Assembly (NCBI GenBank): GCA_031002005.1
Contig: JARYHS010008074.1
Coordinates: 344,620,932-344,684,931, forward strand
Length of the DNA stretch: 64,000 bases
From: Vandiemenella viatica
Taxonomy: Eukaryota > Arthropoda > Insecta > Orthoptera > Morabidae
Direction: 5' to 3'
Under the pieces are notes generated by a model. It had not been told where the DNA came from. It did no database searches and saw nothing but the letters and a program-made list of their open reading frames with translations. Positions 42,626-55,249 of this stretch are shown piece by piece (position 1 is the stretch's first letter; each line of letters opens with the position of its first letter). The position numbers and the translations under genes are program-made.

Positions 42626-42830
42626 TCGGCCATTGCCATTAATTAGCAGTTGATGCTATCCTCGCATTCGGGAGGACGCGGGTTCGAATCCGCCGTCCGG
42701 CCATCCAGATTTTTTTTTCATGTTTTCCCAAAATTACTCCAGGTCAAATTCCTTCCCGTTCCTTTCCCCCAATCCTTTAGCACCTCTAACGACCTCGACG
42801 TCGGCGAGGCATAAAGCCATAGAAAAAATA
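42626..42830 (+). mobile_element. tRNA-derived SINE
   Basis: CTCGCATTCGGGAGGACGCG, B box GGTTCGAATCC, GCCGTCCGGCCATCCAGATTT, the ACTCCAGGTCAAATTCC body and a GACGTCGGCGAGGCATAAAG tail, then an A-rich end. The A-box part is diverged. Confidence 0.85.
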
Positions 42831-43779
42831 AATGATACCAGCCTCAAGTAAGTTGGGAAGGAATAAGTTACCGCAGTCAAGTATCTGGTAACCATGTATA
42901 TGGCAGTTACAACATTAATGTTAGGCTTCTTGACAACAATAAGGTATAAGCGGCTATTGTCAACATGGGAATGTATCATGTTTGAGTTTAAGGAAATACC
43001 ATGGTACAAAAAATTACGCTTCAAACCAGAAACACTAACAAATTTATTCGTCAGTCTGAACGGATCCACATGTTTGGTGTTGGTCTCGTCTGTTAGTAGT
43101 GTCCGTCAGAAGGTCATTTTTTGGCCGAAGCCGAAAGTTCAAAAATAATTTAATATCTTAGAACACTGACACAAAGTATATATGACTTGCGAATTCTGAA
43201 CTGCTATTTTTTATGTGTAGTATTATTGATATAAATTCCACATTTACAATAATTATAAACACAGTTTTTAATCCTTATTTATTAGAATAAAATAAAACAG
43301 TAACATAGTACCAAGCCAGGTTCTGAGCAATGCAATTTAGCAAAATTAAATGCAGTTTTTTTATTTAGCAATAATAAAAAGAAACTATAAAATTTAGCAG
43401 TAACAGCCAGAATTAATTTAGAATAATTTGTCTCGTGGATTAATTATCAATTATTTGGAGTTTTACCTTGGTAAATCAAATACATGTTATCTTAAATACA
43501 GTAATACTGTCGTTTTTTAACAACAATAAAAATAAGTTTCAATTATCTTTTACCTAACATAAATTTTTCTAGCTTTTAAAATACGGTATACTACATTCTA
43601 AATTAGTCTTGCATATTAAATTTTCAGTTAAAACCGGATCAATACCAAAATTTTTAAAGTAGTTTCGCGTATACAGATTAATTAAAAATGTAATAAATAT
43701 AATCAAAACAAAAAGTAGATCGCCACTAATAAAATAAGATTTAATAATCAAAGCCAAACAGCCTGATGTTATAAGCTAA

Positions 43780-45214
43780 ATATAATAGTTTTTCAATATT
43801 TTAGCCGTTTAAACTAGCTCTTCTGTCGTCACTAATTTGACCGGCAACACTGAGCAATTGTTCCCTAGGAAGACTAGTGGGAGGAGCTGATAAATATTTC
43901 GTTGCTATCACTCGTAAGTAAACATATGGACTGGAAGCCCATTATTGAAAAATATTAGCGGTTCTCAGCAGCAAAGGTTCTTTTGAATAACAAATCATAT
44001 GCTCTTCAAACGGCAGCTGACAGTGTCCAAATATTCCAATTCAGTCTCAGCCAAATTCATTTTGCCGAGGGTATCCCATAAATCGCCTGCTGGGAATTTA
44101 TTTTCAGGAGTAGAATTTGATGTTGAACAGGAGGGTCCAGGATAATCAACATCCACATCCAAATGATCCATTCTATTTTTTATTGTCAGTTCACAATTTT
44201 GACGTAGAGATGCCAACATTTCAGTCTTCGCATTTAGAATTTTGTCACTAGTTAAACACTTAAGTTTTAAACCGTGGATCAATTAGAGCCGCAATCGATA
44301 ACTGTAAGCTTTTTCTTGCGAAGGTAAATCTTCTGTTAACAGACTCACACAAGCGGCTTTTGAGCAGTACTATATGATCAGTCTTCATCTTTCTGAGCAA
44401 GTTTTTAATTTAACATGGCAATCAAAGATATAATTAAAGATATGATAAAAAACTGGAAGAGATATAAGTTGTTTCTCTATAAAAACTCTTCAGCACTGTC
44501 ATTTGTATCCATTCTTTTGCAGTTGTAATTTCTATTCCACCGCGTACTGACATATACAGATTTATTGCATTTTTCTGTTCTGTTTATTAAGATATCGAGT
44601 GGCTTGTTCACTCCTCCTACTGTTGACGACACTTTTTCATTATTGCCATAATAGCAATATCTTTAAAAATTACATAGTGAACCATGAGCTGTAGAGTGGG
44701 AGCAACACAGTCAATAGAAACGAAGTTTCCACAGCACATGGCTGCATTCATATTTGAAGCATTATTACGAATACCCCTTTAGATCTTTTATTTTGTATTG
44801 AATTTGGTAACAGTTTCTGTGATTTTTTGTGCAATATATTAAGCTGTATGATCTTCTTCCAACACACTAACTGCCAATTTAACTTTTCTCCTTTTGGAAC
44901 CTTTGGAAATGCGATGTGCCGTGACACTCTAAAAGTGAACACGTATTTGTTTGATCACTTCATTTGTTCGTGGTAGAACTGATCCATCATGCCTTTTCTT
45001 TTACTTTTTTTAAAAAAAGTAGTGTAACTTTATTGTTTACTTTTTCGCACGTTGCTGGAGTTAAAGACTTTTTAAAATATTTCTCTCGCTTTTGTCTGTA
45101 CTTTGATCGAGTTTGAGGATCAGTAAAATTAAGTCTGGGAAGTTCTCCTTCAACGAGGTTGTACAGAAGCATGTTTACGATGACGAGCGCCATACGTAAT
45201 ACATTACTCCGCAA
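43780..45214 (-). pseudogene. hAT transposase pseudogene
   Basis: In minus-strand order: an N-terminal region at 45214-44987 (NLVEGELPRLNFTDPQTRSK); a broken middle near 44940-44750; ALIDPRFK near 44300-44270, a hAT core motif, then a one-base shift into LKCLTSDKILNAKTEMLASL; an acidic segment with DYPGPSCSTSN; and the C-terminal dimerisation region near 43905-43780, KYLSAPPTSLPREQL, SVAGQISDDRRASL and NIEKLLYL. That last region is well conserved and diagnostic for hAT transposases. Several frameshifts and stops inactivate it. Confidence 0.75.
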
Positions 45215-45494
45215 AGAAATCGAATAATTATCGGGCCATTGTGGCGTTACTTTTTTTCTACGATATCGCGTAAAGTAGATTGTTAAACTTCATACTTAAA
45301 ATTTTGGGGTGCATACAAGAACTCTGATTTTTAAAAAAAATTTAATAAAGCTTTGATATTTAAGACTGGCTTCACAATAGACTTCCCACTCATTTTTATG
45401 ATTTTTTCCAAAGGGTTCTTAATATTTTCTATCATCTGTTGGCGCGCTACGCTGACTGTATTCTTGAAAGAAGGTTCATTTTAGGCGGTTGGAT

Positions 45495-45612
45495 GTAAAA
45501 CTTCGGCTTCGGCCAAACATTCGGCTGAATTTGGCCGAAGCCGAATGTGCGGCCGAAGGTGCTTTTTTTGGCCGAAGGTGGCCGCAGCCGAAGCCGAACC
45601 TTCGGTCGGACT
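45495..45612. repeat. Cluster of GGCCGAA subterminal repeats of the hAT element
   Basis: The motif GGCCGAA or its complement TTCGGCC occurs about eight times in 120 bases, several as GGCCGAAGCCGAA. Such clusters near hAT ends usually bind the transposase. Confidence 0.75.
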
Positions 45613-45624
45613 CTAATTGTTAGT

Positions 45625-46283
45625 GAACAGATTTTGTAGAGTGGGTGCTTAACACAGCCGTAAGCGCGTCTCTTGTTATCAAAATCGCAACGTCAGGAAG
45701 TACTTTAATTGTGAGCTAATGTAAGTCTGCTTTACTTTCTAATGAAGATTAATATGTAAATGTGATTACGATGAAATAAATAAGCGTATGCATTTTAGTT
45801 TAAACGAGAAGAATAATCCTATTATGGATAACATTGGTATCGAATATGGGCACCTAAATTCCTCCGTATAGCTTAAATCGGCCGGTTTTCGATTTATATT
45901 CCTCACTAAAAACTGAACCTTAATGATAAGCTGAACGAATGTTCGAGCGTTTTTTTACAATAAGTTTTTTTATACGCTTCAGTGCGGGGCTAGAGACCTA
46001 AAACTGACACATGCTATCGATGTTCGGTAGATATGATATTATTCCTATGAATCTGTAGTTACATATATTTCTGAGACATCTTTTTTGATTTTCATTAGTG
46101 TAAAGTTGCTTCTTTGAGTTTACAGTATCCCTCAGGAGTTCGCGGCCTGGATTGGCACCTATGGGACACCATCCACGTCTGGAATTGCTTTCACTTGAAC
46201 CAGACCCCTCTCGTCGACTTTTTATATGTCTTCCTTGATCAGGCCCTTTTTTTCTAATACTGATCGAATTTTAGCACTATGGA
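45625..46283. other. Non-coding DNA between hAT element and SINE
   Basis: Nothing recognised. Confidence 0.4.
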
Positions 46284-46503
46284 AAAGGTGGCGACTACAT
46301 GTTCACAGGTGTGGCCTTGCATTGTGTTGGGGTTCGAATCCCCGTCCAGCAATCCAGATTTGGATTTTCCATGGTTTCCCTAAATCACTCCAAGCGAACT
46401 CCTGGATGGTTCCTTCCAAAGGTCATGGCCGAATTCTTTTTCGTTCCTTGCCTTCAGTCCCTTCCCGCCTCTACTTCCCTCGACATCGACGAGGCGTAAA
46501 GCA
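46284..46503 (+). mobile_element. tRNA-derived SINE
   Basis: GGCCTTGCATTGTGTTGGGG, B box GTTCGAATCCCC, CCAGCAATCCAGATTTGG, the CACTCCAAGCGAACTCCTGG body and a GACATCGACGAGGCGTAAAG tail. Confidence 0.85.
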
Positions 46504-48499
46504 AAAATAATAATTCCGTGTGGTCGTAATGTCCTGGGAAAAGGGTTCCTATTGGCTGCGCATTCCTCCCCTGTCTTAGCAGCCATAATTATAATAATAC
46601 TAACAATAATAATAACATGTCGACTTTCTAATTTAGAGATACATTTATTAATTATATAAGTTAGCGATTTCATTTTACCAGCAAATGTTGTCTATAGTTA
46701 AATAGAAATATTCAGGATTCAAAAAGCTATTAAACAATATGATCAGAGACTTCGAAATCACAAAATAAATTCTTAATGTCGAAAATAGGCGTGCTTATCT
46801 TACACTTGAAATGTCTCATTCAACATTGGTAGATTCACCTAACTGTGGAGAGAATTCCACAAGTCTTGTGTTAAAATAAACGATTCAACTAGTAAAATCC
46901 TGATATTATCATTTCCTGTTCTCGTTGAAGAGGACGAAAAATTTATTTCGCGAGCAAAAATGTGTTCACGGGACATGGCTCCCATTTTGTTTTTCTCATA
47001 TTATATGAACAGACTACAAATATCACGCTTGGAATGGAAACAAATTGACTTGGTTTCCAGGAATCTGCAATAACTATTATGATGTCCCAATTACCTTTGC
47101 TCAAATATAGTCTTAGTTCCTAGTGGATGTGTGTTAGTTAAATTTGTGAGTGTTGTCTTGCTTTTTGATAAACGCAGGAGGTCGTTCACCTGGCTGAAGA
47201 GTGCCGCTTCATTACGTCATCGCATCTCGGCAAAGGCTCCAATCATCACAAGCAGGAAGAATGTATTACGCATTGCATTAAAACGATGAGTGAAGATACT
47301 CAGTACATTCCGAATGAGTATTCAAGATAACTAATGTTTGCAGCGTTTCACATCGTCAATAAGTAAAAACATTTTTCTTTTGCTAATAACTTGAATTTGT
47401 ATTGAAAATTATATAAATGCTACTGAAACCAATCTTAATACCATAAAGTACATTGTGACGGTATTTTAGAAATATTGGGCACTAAAAACATATTTTAATA
47501 CGACAGTACAATAGCGAACTGAGTATCTGATAGCTATTAACAGTAAACAGTTAGACACTAAGAACAATCGACAGAATTTTAAAGATGAACGTGTTTCCAT
47601 AATCACCTGAACAAAATCATACTGACCTTTCCTTCGAATAATGTTTAATTCGTCTTCAAATTTTAACCTCAGCTGAAAACGAAACAAAATCGGAACGAAT
47701 TCTCTGCTCACTAACGCTTACGTGTATTGGTATTGTGATATTATAGTATAACTATTTTTATGACGAGTTTTTCTAACTCTCTGAATCAACGTCGAATTTC
47801 ACAAATGAGTAATAAAATTATCGTCTGCTACTTTACGATATCATTTCATTCGATTCAGAAACAATAACCTTATTTCGATTCAGTGCATATATGTATCAGA
47901 TACCCCATTCTGCTAACTACATTGTTATTTAAATTGGAGGTCGGGTTAACTACATACAGATAAGACTACGCACTAATGACGAAATAAAATTACAGGTTCT
48001 GATAAAAGATGAACGTTCATGCACATTAATTTCGAAACGTTACAAGTACGCTGTACTTCCGGAAGCGAAATTCTATTCACACAAAGTTCCATTAGATATA
48101 AGCAAAAGTTATCAACTCAGTGACGCGAAATCAAATCATCAGCGTCAGGTGCAATATGGTGTGTGTTGTAAATATAGTATCCTAAAAAAACATAATCAAT
48201 TAGATACATAACTGTTGATTGGAACATAGCATTCCGTGCTCCTCACTTTCTCCCGTAAATAAAATAGTGTGGGTATTTTTATTTCTTTTCCTAAATTTTC
48301 AGGCAAACTATTTAAACTTGTAATTACATAATCTAGAAAAGAATAACATTACACCCACATAGCACTTAAATTTTTGTTCTACTTAATTCACAAGATTCTG
48401 CACTCTTTTCCTTTCTTCACTTCTGATACTTCCTTCGCTGTGATCCCATATCTCGCCAGAGGAATAACACTTCTGATACATTACTTTCTTCTGCCAGCA
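46504..48499. other. AT-rich intergenic DNA
   Basis: Short AAT-type repeats near 46580-46615. No gene recognised. Confidence 0.4.
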
Positions 48500-48950
48500 T
48501 ATCTAATTTTATTTCATGAATAACACACACATTCTCAGACCCCTGTGCCCCCACATACCTATACACAAAAACAAAACACCTCCTTCCCCCTTCCTTCCAC
48601 ACACCGAACCACACACATTAATCATTACATAAGCACTCATTGGTGTCCACAAATATACGTCAACATTAGTCAACACATTCACCAAACCACGATCAGACTT
48701 CCAGCAACAATTTCCCATGCGAACATACACAACAGAAATGCAGCATCATACGTTACACTCACACAGAGACACACGCTCCATCCAACAAACAGAAATCAAC
48801 CATCTAATTTCAAAACTGACTGACATCACCACACAAACAAATACACGCTTACTAAGGACACCTCACAGGCTACCGCAAAAAATGCACACACGTACTCCAC
48901 ACAGACATCTATCAGCCTACTTCAAACGTTATGAAATATAACGCAAAAGA
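48500..48950. other. Strongly C/A-skewed (G-poor) stretch
   Basis: The + strand is almost free of G over several hundred bases and rich in CACA and ACAC. An open frame of 92 codons on + (48545-48823) is low complexity. The same skew is seen on the coding strand of the LINE at 14.5-16.2 kb, so this may be an unrecognised retroelement piece. Confidence 0.4.
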
Positions 48951-50654
48951 ATTTCAAAACAAGAGTAAATTATTTTCTTTATTTGGGACACGCGTAGAAG
49001 TTAGCATATATAAAATGTCACTTTACGTGAATTTCTTAATATTTCATCGAGTCAGCTGTGAACGTATGTCCATATCTGGGTATTCGAACATCATACATTA
49101 AGTACTTCCGTCCAGAGTCACATCTACAACGAAGTATTTTAAAATGTTTTCACCGCTTGTAGTCAAGTCTCATTACAGAATCAAATGTAGACTCACCATT
49201 ACCTGCACACACACATTCACAGCGATATACAAAGAAGTGAAACTCAACACTGACGGTAATGCTTGTTTAGGGTGTTAAAAATTCCGTGAGTTTGAACTCA
49301 CGTACTACGGAAAATTCTTTGCTGCATCATTAAACCTGTACTCATTATAATGGATTGAATTTTCTTCTCTAAACAGTATTCACAGTGTATGTCACACAGA
49401 AAAACGTTTCCTTCTTCAGCCATCATAATATTTCGATCACAGTACTGATGGCCTTACTGGCACCTTCTTCTTGTTTTTCAAGCATGGTTTTTGTCAACCA
49501 TTCCCGTCGTACTGACCATCTAATTATTTCTTCATATTCTGGTGTTTATCGCTGGAGCGAAGCTTCCAAGCCACTCAAAGGACCTATGCAATTTGTTTTA
49601 TTATACATAATCAAGCATCTCCATTTGCATCAAATCCACCCAAAAGCACCTCTGTTCAAACAATTATGCTTTTGCTTAGTCACAATTATTGTTTCAAATA
49701 TTTTGTAGTTGCGTAGGTTCCTACTAACCTAAAATGATCGTAGACATCTAATAATGGAATAAGTATTGATAACAGAAATCACAACATTAAAAAAGAATCG
49801 GTCGATTATAATGAGACCTATACTACTTATTTCTGATATGACAGTACAAAGATGATTAAATTTTTGATAACTTAAAACAATCGAAAACTAATTAATCAGC
49901 ATTTCTTGAAACTCCATGAGTTCCGATCACATTTCTGTTAACAGTTCATTAGTATTATCTGCTGTTGCAATTTTAGGTTCTAGTTGACGAGTAACCAATC
50001 ACAGACTTGGTTTCAACACATAACATGTAGAGGAGCCGTGCAGCTGAGGAAAGATGCACTAAAGTATTTCTACTGGAAGAATGTTCCTGGTATTCTGCGC
50101 GTGATTGGAATTATAATATAGCTCCAGTACTGAAGTGATCTAGAACTTCTGGCTATGTACCTTTTTGTCGCAGTGCAAGCTGTTGAGATTATTCTGGATT
50201 TGTTGTCATCATCAAGATAGTGACATGTTCCAAATAACACCACTTACAACATTCCTGACGTTGGTCTGTGACGTAATTATAGTCAGAATTCGACATGGTA
50301 GCCACCTTATTCGCTCAAAATCTACTGTGCACCATCGAATACTAGTCGTAATTCTAATCCAGGCTGTATTTCAACCTAAGCACACCGTCCACTATTACAG
50401 CTCTTTGAATATCAACATTTTTACGGCTTGAGGAAGAGCACATTCGCGGCAAAGATGGCTGCTACACATCGGCTAATACCGCACGTAACGACGATTTTCA
50501 CTATATTACTTCTTTCCTACCTGTTTTATCGGTTCCGCGTACACTTTTTCTTGAATAAAAATGCCTAAGGAATCCGTTAATCACATTTTAATCGAGAAAT
50601 AATAGGTTTTTTTCTACTGGTCGTACTTTGTATAGCACCATCAGGCTCTATAAT
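48951..50654. other. AT-rich intergenic DNA
   Basis: Open frames of about 90-107 codons at 49385-49708 and 50165-50431 show no domain or exon signals and are not called as genes. Confidence 0.4.
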
Positions 50655-50750
50655 TCCGTCTTGGCTTCATGAACACAGAGGTCAGTAGAGGCTACGGTAG
50701 GATAGGGAATTCGAGCCCGCGTCTTCCAGGCTCAGCCTCCAGGCTCGGTT
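50655..50750 (-). mobile_element. Possible SINE fragment
   Basis: CAGAGGTCAGTAGAGGC resembles the reverse of the SINE tail, and GGGAATTCGAGCCCGCGTC the reverse of its B-box region. The body between them is missing. Confidence 0.35.
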
Positions 50751-51074
50751 GCTTTCACTTCCTTTCATGCAGAAAATTGTCTGATTGCTAGATTGCTAGA
50801 TGTCCACGATGGGTAACTTGTATCTCTTTTAGGTGTTGTTTATTAATATCGTGTAAATTTGACATGAAAAAAAAAACCATTAGTCCCACATTTAAAAAGA
50901 ATAAGAAACATTGTATGAATAGTAGGAAGTGCTTGGAAGACAAGGCGTCATGGAAAAGTTTCTCCTAGGATATTTTCTTTTTGGAATTGTAAGTGACGTT
51001 TTAGTGTATGGGATCTTGAAGTGATCGTTCCGGCACTTACTTGAAATTATTTTGAAAAATAATATTTGAAAATG

Positions 51075-51165
51075 AACTCATTCTGGCCGGATTGGGAATC
51101 AAAACGGCGTTTTTTCCGAATCCGAGGCCAAATCGTTACTGCTGACTCACGACGCTCGCTGTATA
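51075..51165 (-). mobile_element. SINE head fragment
   Basis: Minus strand: GATTTGGCCTCGGATTCGG, then CGTTTTGATTCCCAATCCGG, matching the CTCGCATTCGGGAGGAC...GATTCGAATCC order of the window's SINE, followed by GGCCAGAATG. Diverged. Confidence 0.5.
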
Positions 51166-51289
51166 GCGGCAGTAAGAGATATTTAATTCGTTGAGACCCG
51201 CAGATTTTGCAGATCAATAATCGGTTTCTTACCTAGTTTTGGAAGGTCTTGTGAGTATAGGTTAGTTATGGCCTAGGCTATTTAGTTAC

Positions 51290-51630
51290 AGGTCCGACTG
51301 ACACAGTGCGGAAGTGCCCGCCCCCCTCTTGTCCCAGTGAGTAACGGGGCGGAGGCGGCACGGCCGCCACAATGCACGACCGAACCTGTTCTCGCCCGAC
51401 CGCCCTCTAACTGTTTTCCGCATAACGGTGAGCAGACACGCGCTACCAACAGCATCACTCTCTTTTTTTTCGCTCCCCGTCATTCGCGGACTGTTGCCGG
51501 GAAACGCAGCCACAATGGACGGCGGCCTTGCGCCGGGGTGAACGATCTCTGCGGCCGTGACTCAGTTCCTCGCCATCACGTGCACGCTCTGCTGGTACTC
51601 CGAGCCACCGCCTCGAGGAAGTCTATCTAA
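51290..51630. other. GC- and CpG-rich patch
   Basis: GC content is far above the flanks, with many CpG. Open frames occur on both strands but no domain or clear splice pair was recognised. It could be a promoter island or untranslated first exon. Confidence 0.4.
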
Positions 51631-52724
51631 CAGTCGTGACTGAGCACCCAACTCCCTAATGGACATCAAATGGCAGCTACACCCACCTAAAACGATTTTC
51701 CACCCCTAGACAGTTAGTAATACAGAGAAGTGTTTCCAATGGCTTGAAATGAGTGTTTTCAGCAAAACCAATATAGTATGGAATATGCTTACAATTTTCC
51801 AAAAACATTTCACAATTCTGCAAAATATTCTTTCATTGATGGAATAAGGATAACTCCATCAAGAAGCCAAAAAGCTGGCCGATTGAAATTTTTTTATAGC
51901 CTGTAAAGAGTAAACATTTGTCGCTTACGTTTATATCTTAACATCAAAAGCACTTTTATTATTTTTAACAGAAATTTTGTTACGGAGTAGCAATAAGAAA
52001 TGTAACAAGTTAATAATGTTTGGGAATAGCGTATTAAACATCTCTCGTGATAGAATTTTGGCACGATCAAGATACAAACAGAGAGCACCAAAATTAATGA
52101 TAAAACCGTAGTCAAATATCGATATCAATCTTGGCAGTCTCTTAAGATACCAATATCTCAACTTTTATTACTATGTGATCAGGAAACTCAACACTTAAAA
52201 TTAAGTCTCCTTTGGTATGCAAACGATTAATAAATGTCGGAGAGGCAACGATTTTCGTCTTTTTACGCTCTGCTGTCAGCATTCTTGGCACTCACGTTTC
52301 ACCAATGAATTTTATCTGAGCAAGCGATCTTGATCACAGTAGGTGAAATCAGCGGCCGTAGTGGTTCGAGAGAAGTTTCTTAGGAACATGTGCCGTTACG
52401 TTGAACTTCTCGGAGTTCACTCAGAACACGTCTGCAAACGAATAATAAGTTGAAAAATAGTGATGTACAGTACATACTGGAAGGGAATCCTACAGAAATT
52501 GATTGTATCAAATATTTTCAGTTCACTCGAGGCCCTAATAAGAAGCAATTAATAATCTAACAATAAAAATCTAAACTGGAAGGTATCATTGAAAATATTG
52601 ATCAGTATATCGACATTGCTCTTATATCTCATTAGCTTCGAGCCCGTCAAAAATGACGGTTTGACGCAATATTCTGGCAGCTCATTTTTTTTTTTTGCAG
52701 TTGGTTAATTAAACGGAACCGATA
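51631..52724. other. AT-rich intergenic DNA
   Basis: Nothing recognised. Confidence 0.4.
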
Positions 52725-53075
52725 TTACATAATACTAATGACCTTGATTTTGCAAAGTTCTACATATTTCATTTGCCGTTCACATAGCCATACAGTAGTA
52801 ACTTCTACTGAATTAATGACGCCGGAAGTAAAGAACCAATTAAATAAAATCAGATTAGGAATTCCAAAAACTTTTGCTATCCATGTAATATCAGTTTTAT
52901 TCCTGGTCCAGGCACAATTCAGCATGTTAAATATGAAACTACTTCCACCCGCATTAATTAATACATTTAGTAACATGGCGCTCATGAAGCAGTTTAATTG
53001 GTTTGTAAAACTCGTTTCAGAGTGAATTATGCTGTAACAAAATGTTTCAGTCGCGATTCTGGTAAACTTAACCAC
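52725..53075 (-). other. Unassigned 116-codon open frame, hydrophobic
   Basis: A long open frame for such AT-rich DNA. Two hydrophobic stretches are visible (LLNVLINAGGSSFIFNML and VFGIPNLILFNWFFTSGVI), spaced like membrane segments, then a charged tail ERQMKYVELCKIKV. That pattern would suit a piece of a membrane receptor such as an insect chemoreceptor, but I cannot match it and the opposite strand is also open over most of it. It may be chance. Confidence 0.2.
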
Positions 53076-53128
53076 AACCTCCAGTAATATTGCGTTCGAA
53101 AATCATAGCCTCTATTACCCTCAAATGA

Positions 53129-53543
53129 ATATGATGGGTATCACCTATGGTGGTAGTAGGAATTCATTCTGAAAAACCTTGTAAGAATAATAATATTTTT
53201 AATTATATCTTTCGTTATATGAATACGTTACTCTGGTTAGATTATCAGAGCACTTGGTTAGGATCTCACATAAATAAATGCATTTTACGTTAGATGACGG
53301 AGATTACAATTTCGAAAACAAATAACTGTTATTTATTTGACTAATACATGTCGCGATTACGTATGTACGATTCTCTGAGTTTTTAATAAACCTCATTGTT
53401 TCTTATCGTGAGCCAAAAAATTCTTAGTTTACGGTTTAAACTGGTGCTTACAACTGAGGCAGGTAAAATAGCGTAAATAATGAAAACCCTTCTCCTTACA
53501 TTAATTTCTGCATCTGGTTGTCGTAGATAAATAAAAAGCAATA
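53129..53543 (+). repeat. Direct duplication copy 1 (pair with 53761-54216)
   Basis: About 415 bases recur about 630 bases downstream. Shared blocks include GGTAGTAGGAATT, AATACGTTA, GTTAGATTATCAGAG, AGTTTTTAATAAAC and AAAGCAA. Divergence is moderate, with small insertions and deletions. No coding sequence recognised. Confidence 0.85.
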
Positions 53544-53760
53544 TGTAAATTTAATCGAACGTACTAATTGTAACTTTGTGACATATAATTGCCTGGTATT
53601 AAATTTTTTTCCCTACTCTCAGTATTTATTATATCACTGCTCACTGCTATTTTGCGGCAATAATATCGTTGTTGAATTGTGAGTGTCATATCCTTGATGA
53701 TTTAAATCTGATAAAAAAGTTATCTTAAATCTCATTTAATAGCTAACACATGTATCAAAA

Positions 53761-54216
53761 ACTAAGGGTATCATATATAATGGTAGTAGGAATTTATTAT
53801 GGAAAAGCTTATAAGGAGAAACGAATAAGTCATCCTTAATGATATCTTTAGTTATACGAATACGTTATTCTCGTTAGATTATCAGAGTATTTTGTTAGGA
53901 TTTTAAAATAAAAAAATGCATTTCACCTTAGATTACGGAGACTATAATTTCGTAAACGGGTAACTGTTATTTATGTGACAAATACATTTCGCATTATGTA
54001 CATTTCTCCTAGTTTTTAATAAACTTCATTGCTTCTCACCTTCTGCCAAAAAAATTCTTAGGTTATGCTCATAACTGATGCAGATAAAGTAGCGTAAATA
54101 TTGAATCCCCTTCTCAATTTCTGTGTCTAACTGATATGGATAAAATATTGCAAATATTGAATCTCCTTCTCCTTATATGAATTTCAGCGTCTAGCTGTAA
54201 ATAAACGAAAAGCAAG
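53761..54216 (+). repeat. Direct duplication copy 2 (pair with 53129-53543)
   Basis: Second copy. Near 54070-54180 it carries an extra internal tandem duplication of about 55 bases with GATAAA...ATTGAATC(C/T)CCTTCTC. Confidence 0.85.
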
Positions 54217-55249
54217 ATGGTGGTACGAACGTAATATGGTGGTTGATGATTGAACGTTCGTTAGCCAATAGGAGAAGCAGCTATAGACGACGCACGCAGA
54301 CGCCACGTTAGCGTTTCATATAATAGGATTGTTTCATTGAAGAAAAATAATAGGACATTTAATAAAATGCAAATAATTGTCAACAAGGTTGCGCAGAACT
54401 GCTTTTACTTAAACTACTAACTGAATATTTCGAAATACAAAGAGATTATACGGTTGCACAGTTTAAAAATACCAAAGAATTAAGAAATACTGCACTCTTT
54501 TTTATCAAGCTGTTCACATCACTATTATAATGAATTAACTAGTACAAAGAGTGTTATTAGGCACCGAGTGTTTGTATAGTATCTGCGAGATTTTGGCTTT
54601 GCGGCATATCAAACAGACGTGACGCAAAAAAAAAAGCAATATTATTAACATCGCAGTGCGATGGGTCAGAGTTTTCCTCGGAGGAGAGGAACGGATGGAG
54701 GCACATTCTGATCTGAAGCAGTGACAAGTAACCTTCAACGAGGCCTGTGTCGGGGGTGAACGACGTGGCGAGGGGAAGAAGTCAGCACGCCACGGCATGC
54801 GAGAATGCTGGCTGCGCGGGCGACCCCCGTGGTGTTATTCAGGTTGACATGGGTCCTCTGACCCATCACCACGGTAAACCTTCGTTCGCGACGAAAGCTT
54901 ATGCAATCAAGTTTTGCCCTCTAAACGAATCCTGAGAACTCTAAAATTGCTCTAATTGTTTAAAAATCAAAGACTTTATTCAAGGTGTAGTTGTTCAAAT
55001 GTTAATAAAATAAATTTTGTGTTTACGTAAATTTCACCATTCTCATCTTTTAATAAATTGAATTAAAGTGTACACCCATTTGTCATTGATCCTACTAGGA
55101 TCCAGTAATATGTCATGTGACTAGCTTATAACTCATGATCACTTATAATATTCAATTTTGAATTATTATTATTTTTTAACTCACAATAGTATGATCTAGA
55201 AGTCGCTCCCCTGAATAACAAACTCAACCAGTAATCTCACCAAGGTTTT
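54217..55249. other. Intergenic DNA with a GC-richer patch
   Basis: Bases about 54655-54880 are GC-richer than the flanks. No gene recognised. Confidence 0.4.

Larger units (their letters stand above)
43098..45616 (-). mobile_element. hAT transposon with near-exact 8-bp target duplication
   Basis: Flanks are CTGTTAGT at 43090-43097 and TTGTTAGT at 45617-45624 (7 of 8). The ends read AGTGTCCGTCAGAAGG and, from the right, AGAGTCCGACCGAAGG after two extra bases. Next to each end are copies of GGCCGAAGCCGAA: one at the left, a dense cluster in both orientations at 45495-45610 on the right. Minus-strand transposase relics fill the interior. 2,519 bp, close to full hAT length, but the gene is broken. 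Confidence 0.75.

Noticed and set aside
42385..42639. 84-codon minus-strand frame
   Set aside because: No domain. It overlaps the edge of a LINE fragment and the start of a SINE.
49385..49708. 107-codon open frame
   Set aside because: No conserved motif, no flanking splice sites and ordinary AT-rich composition.
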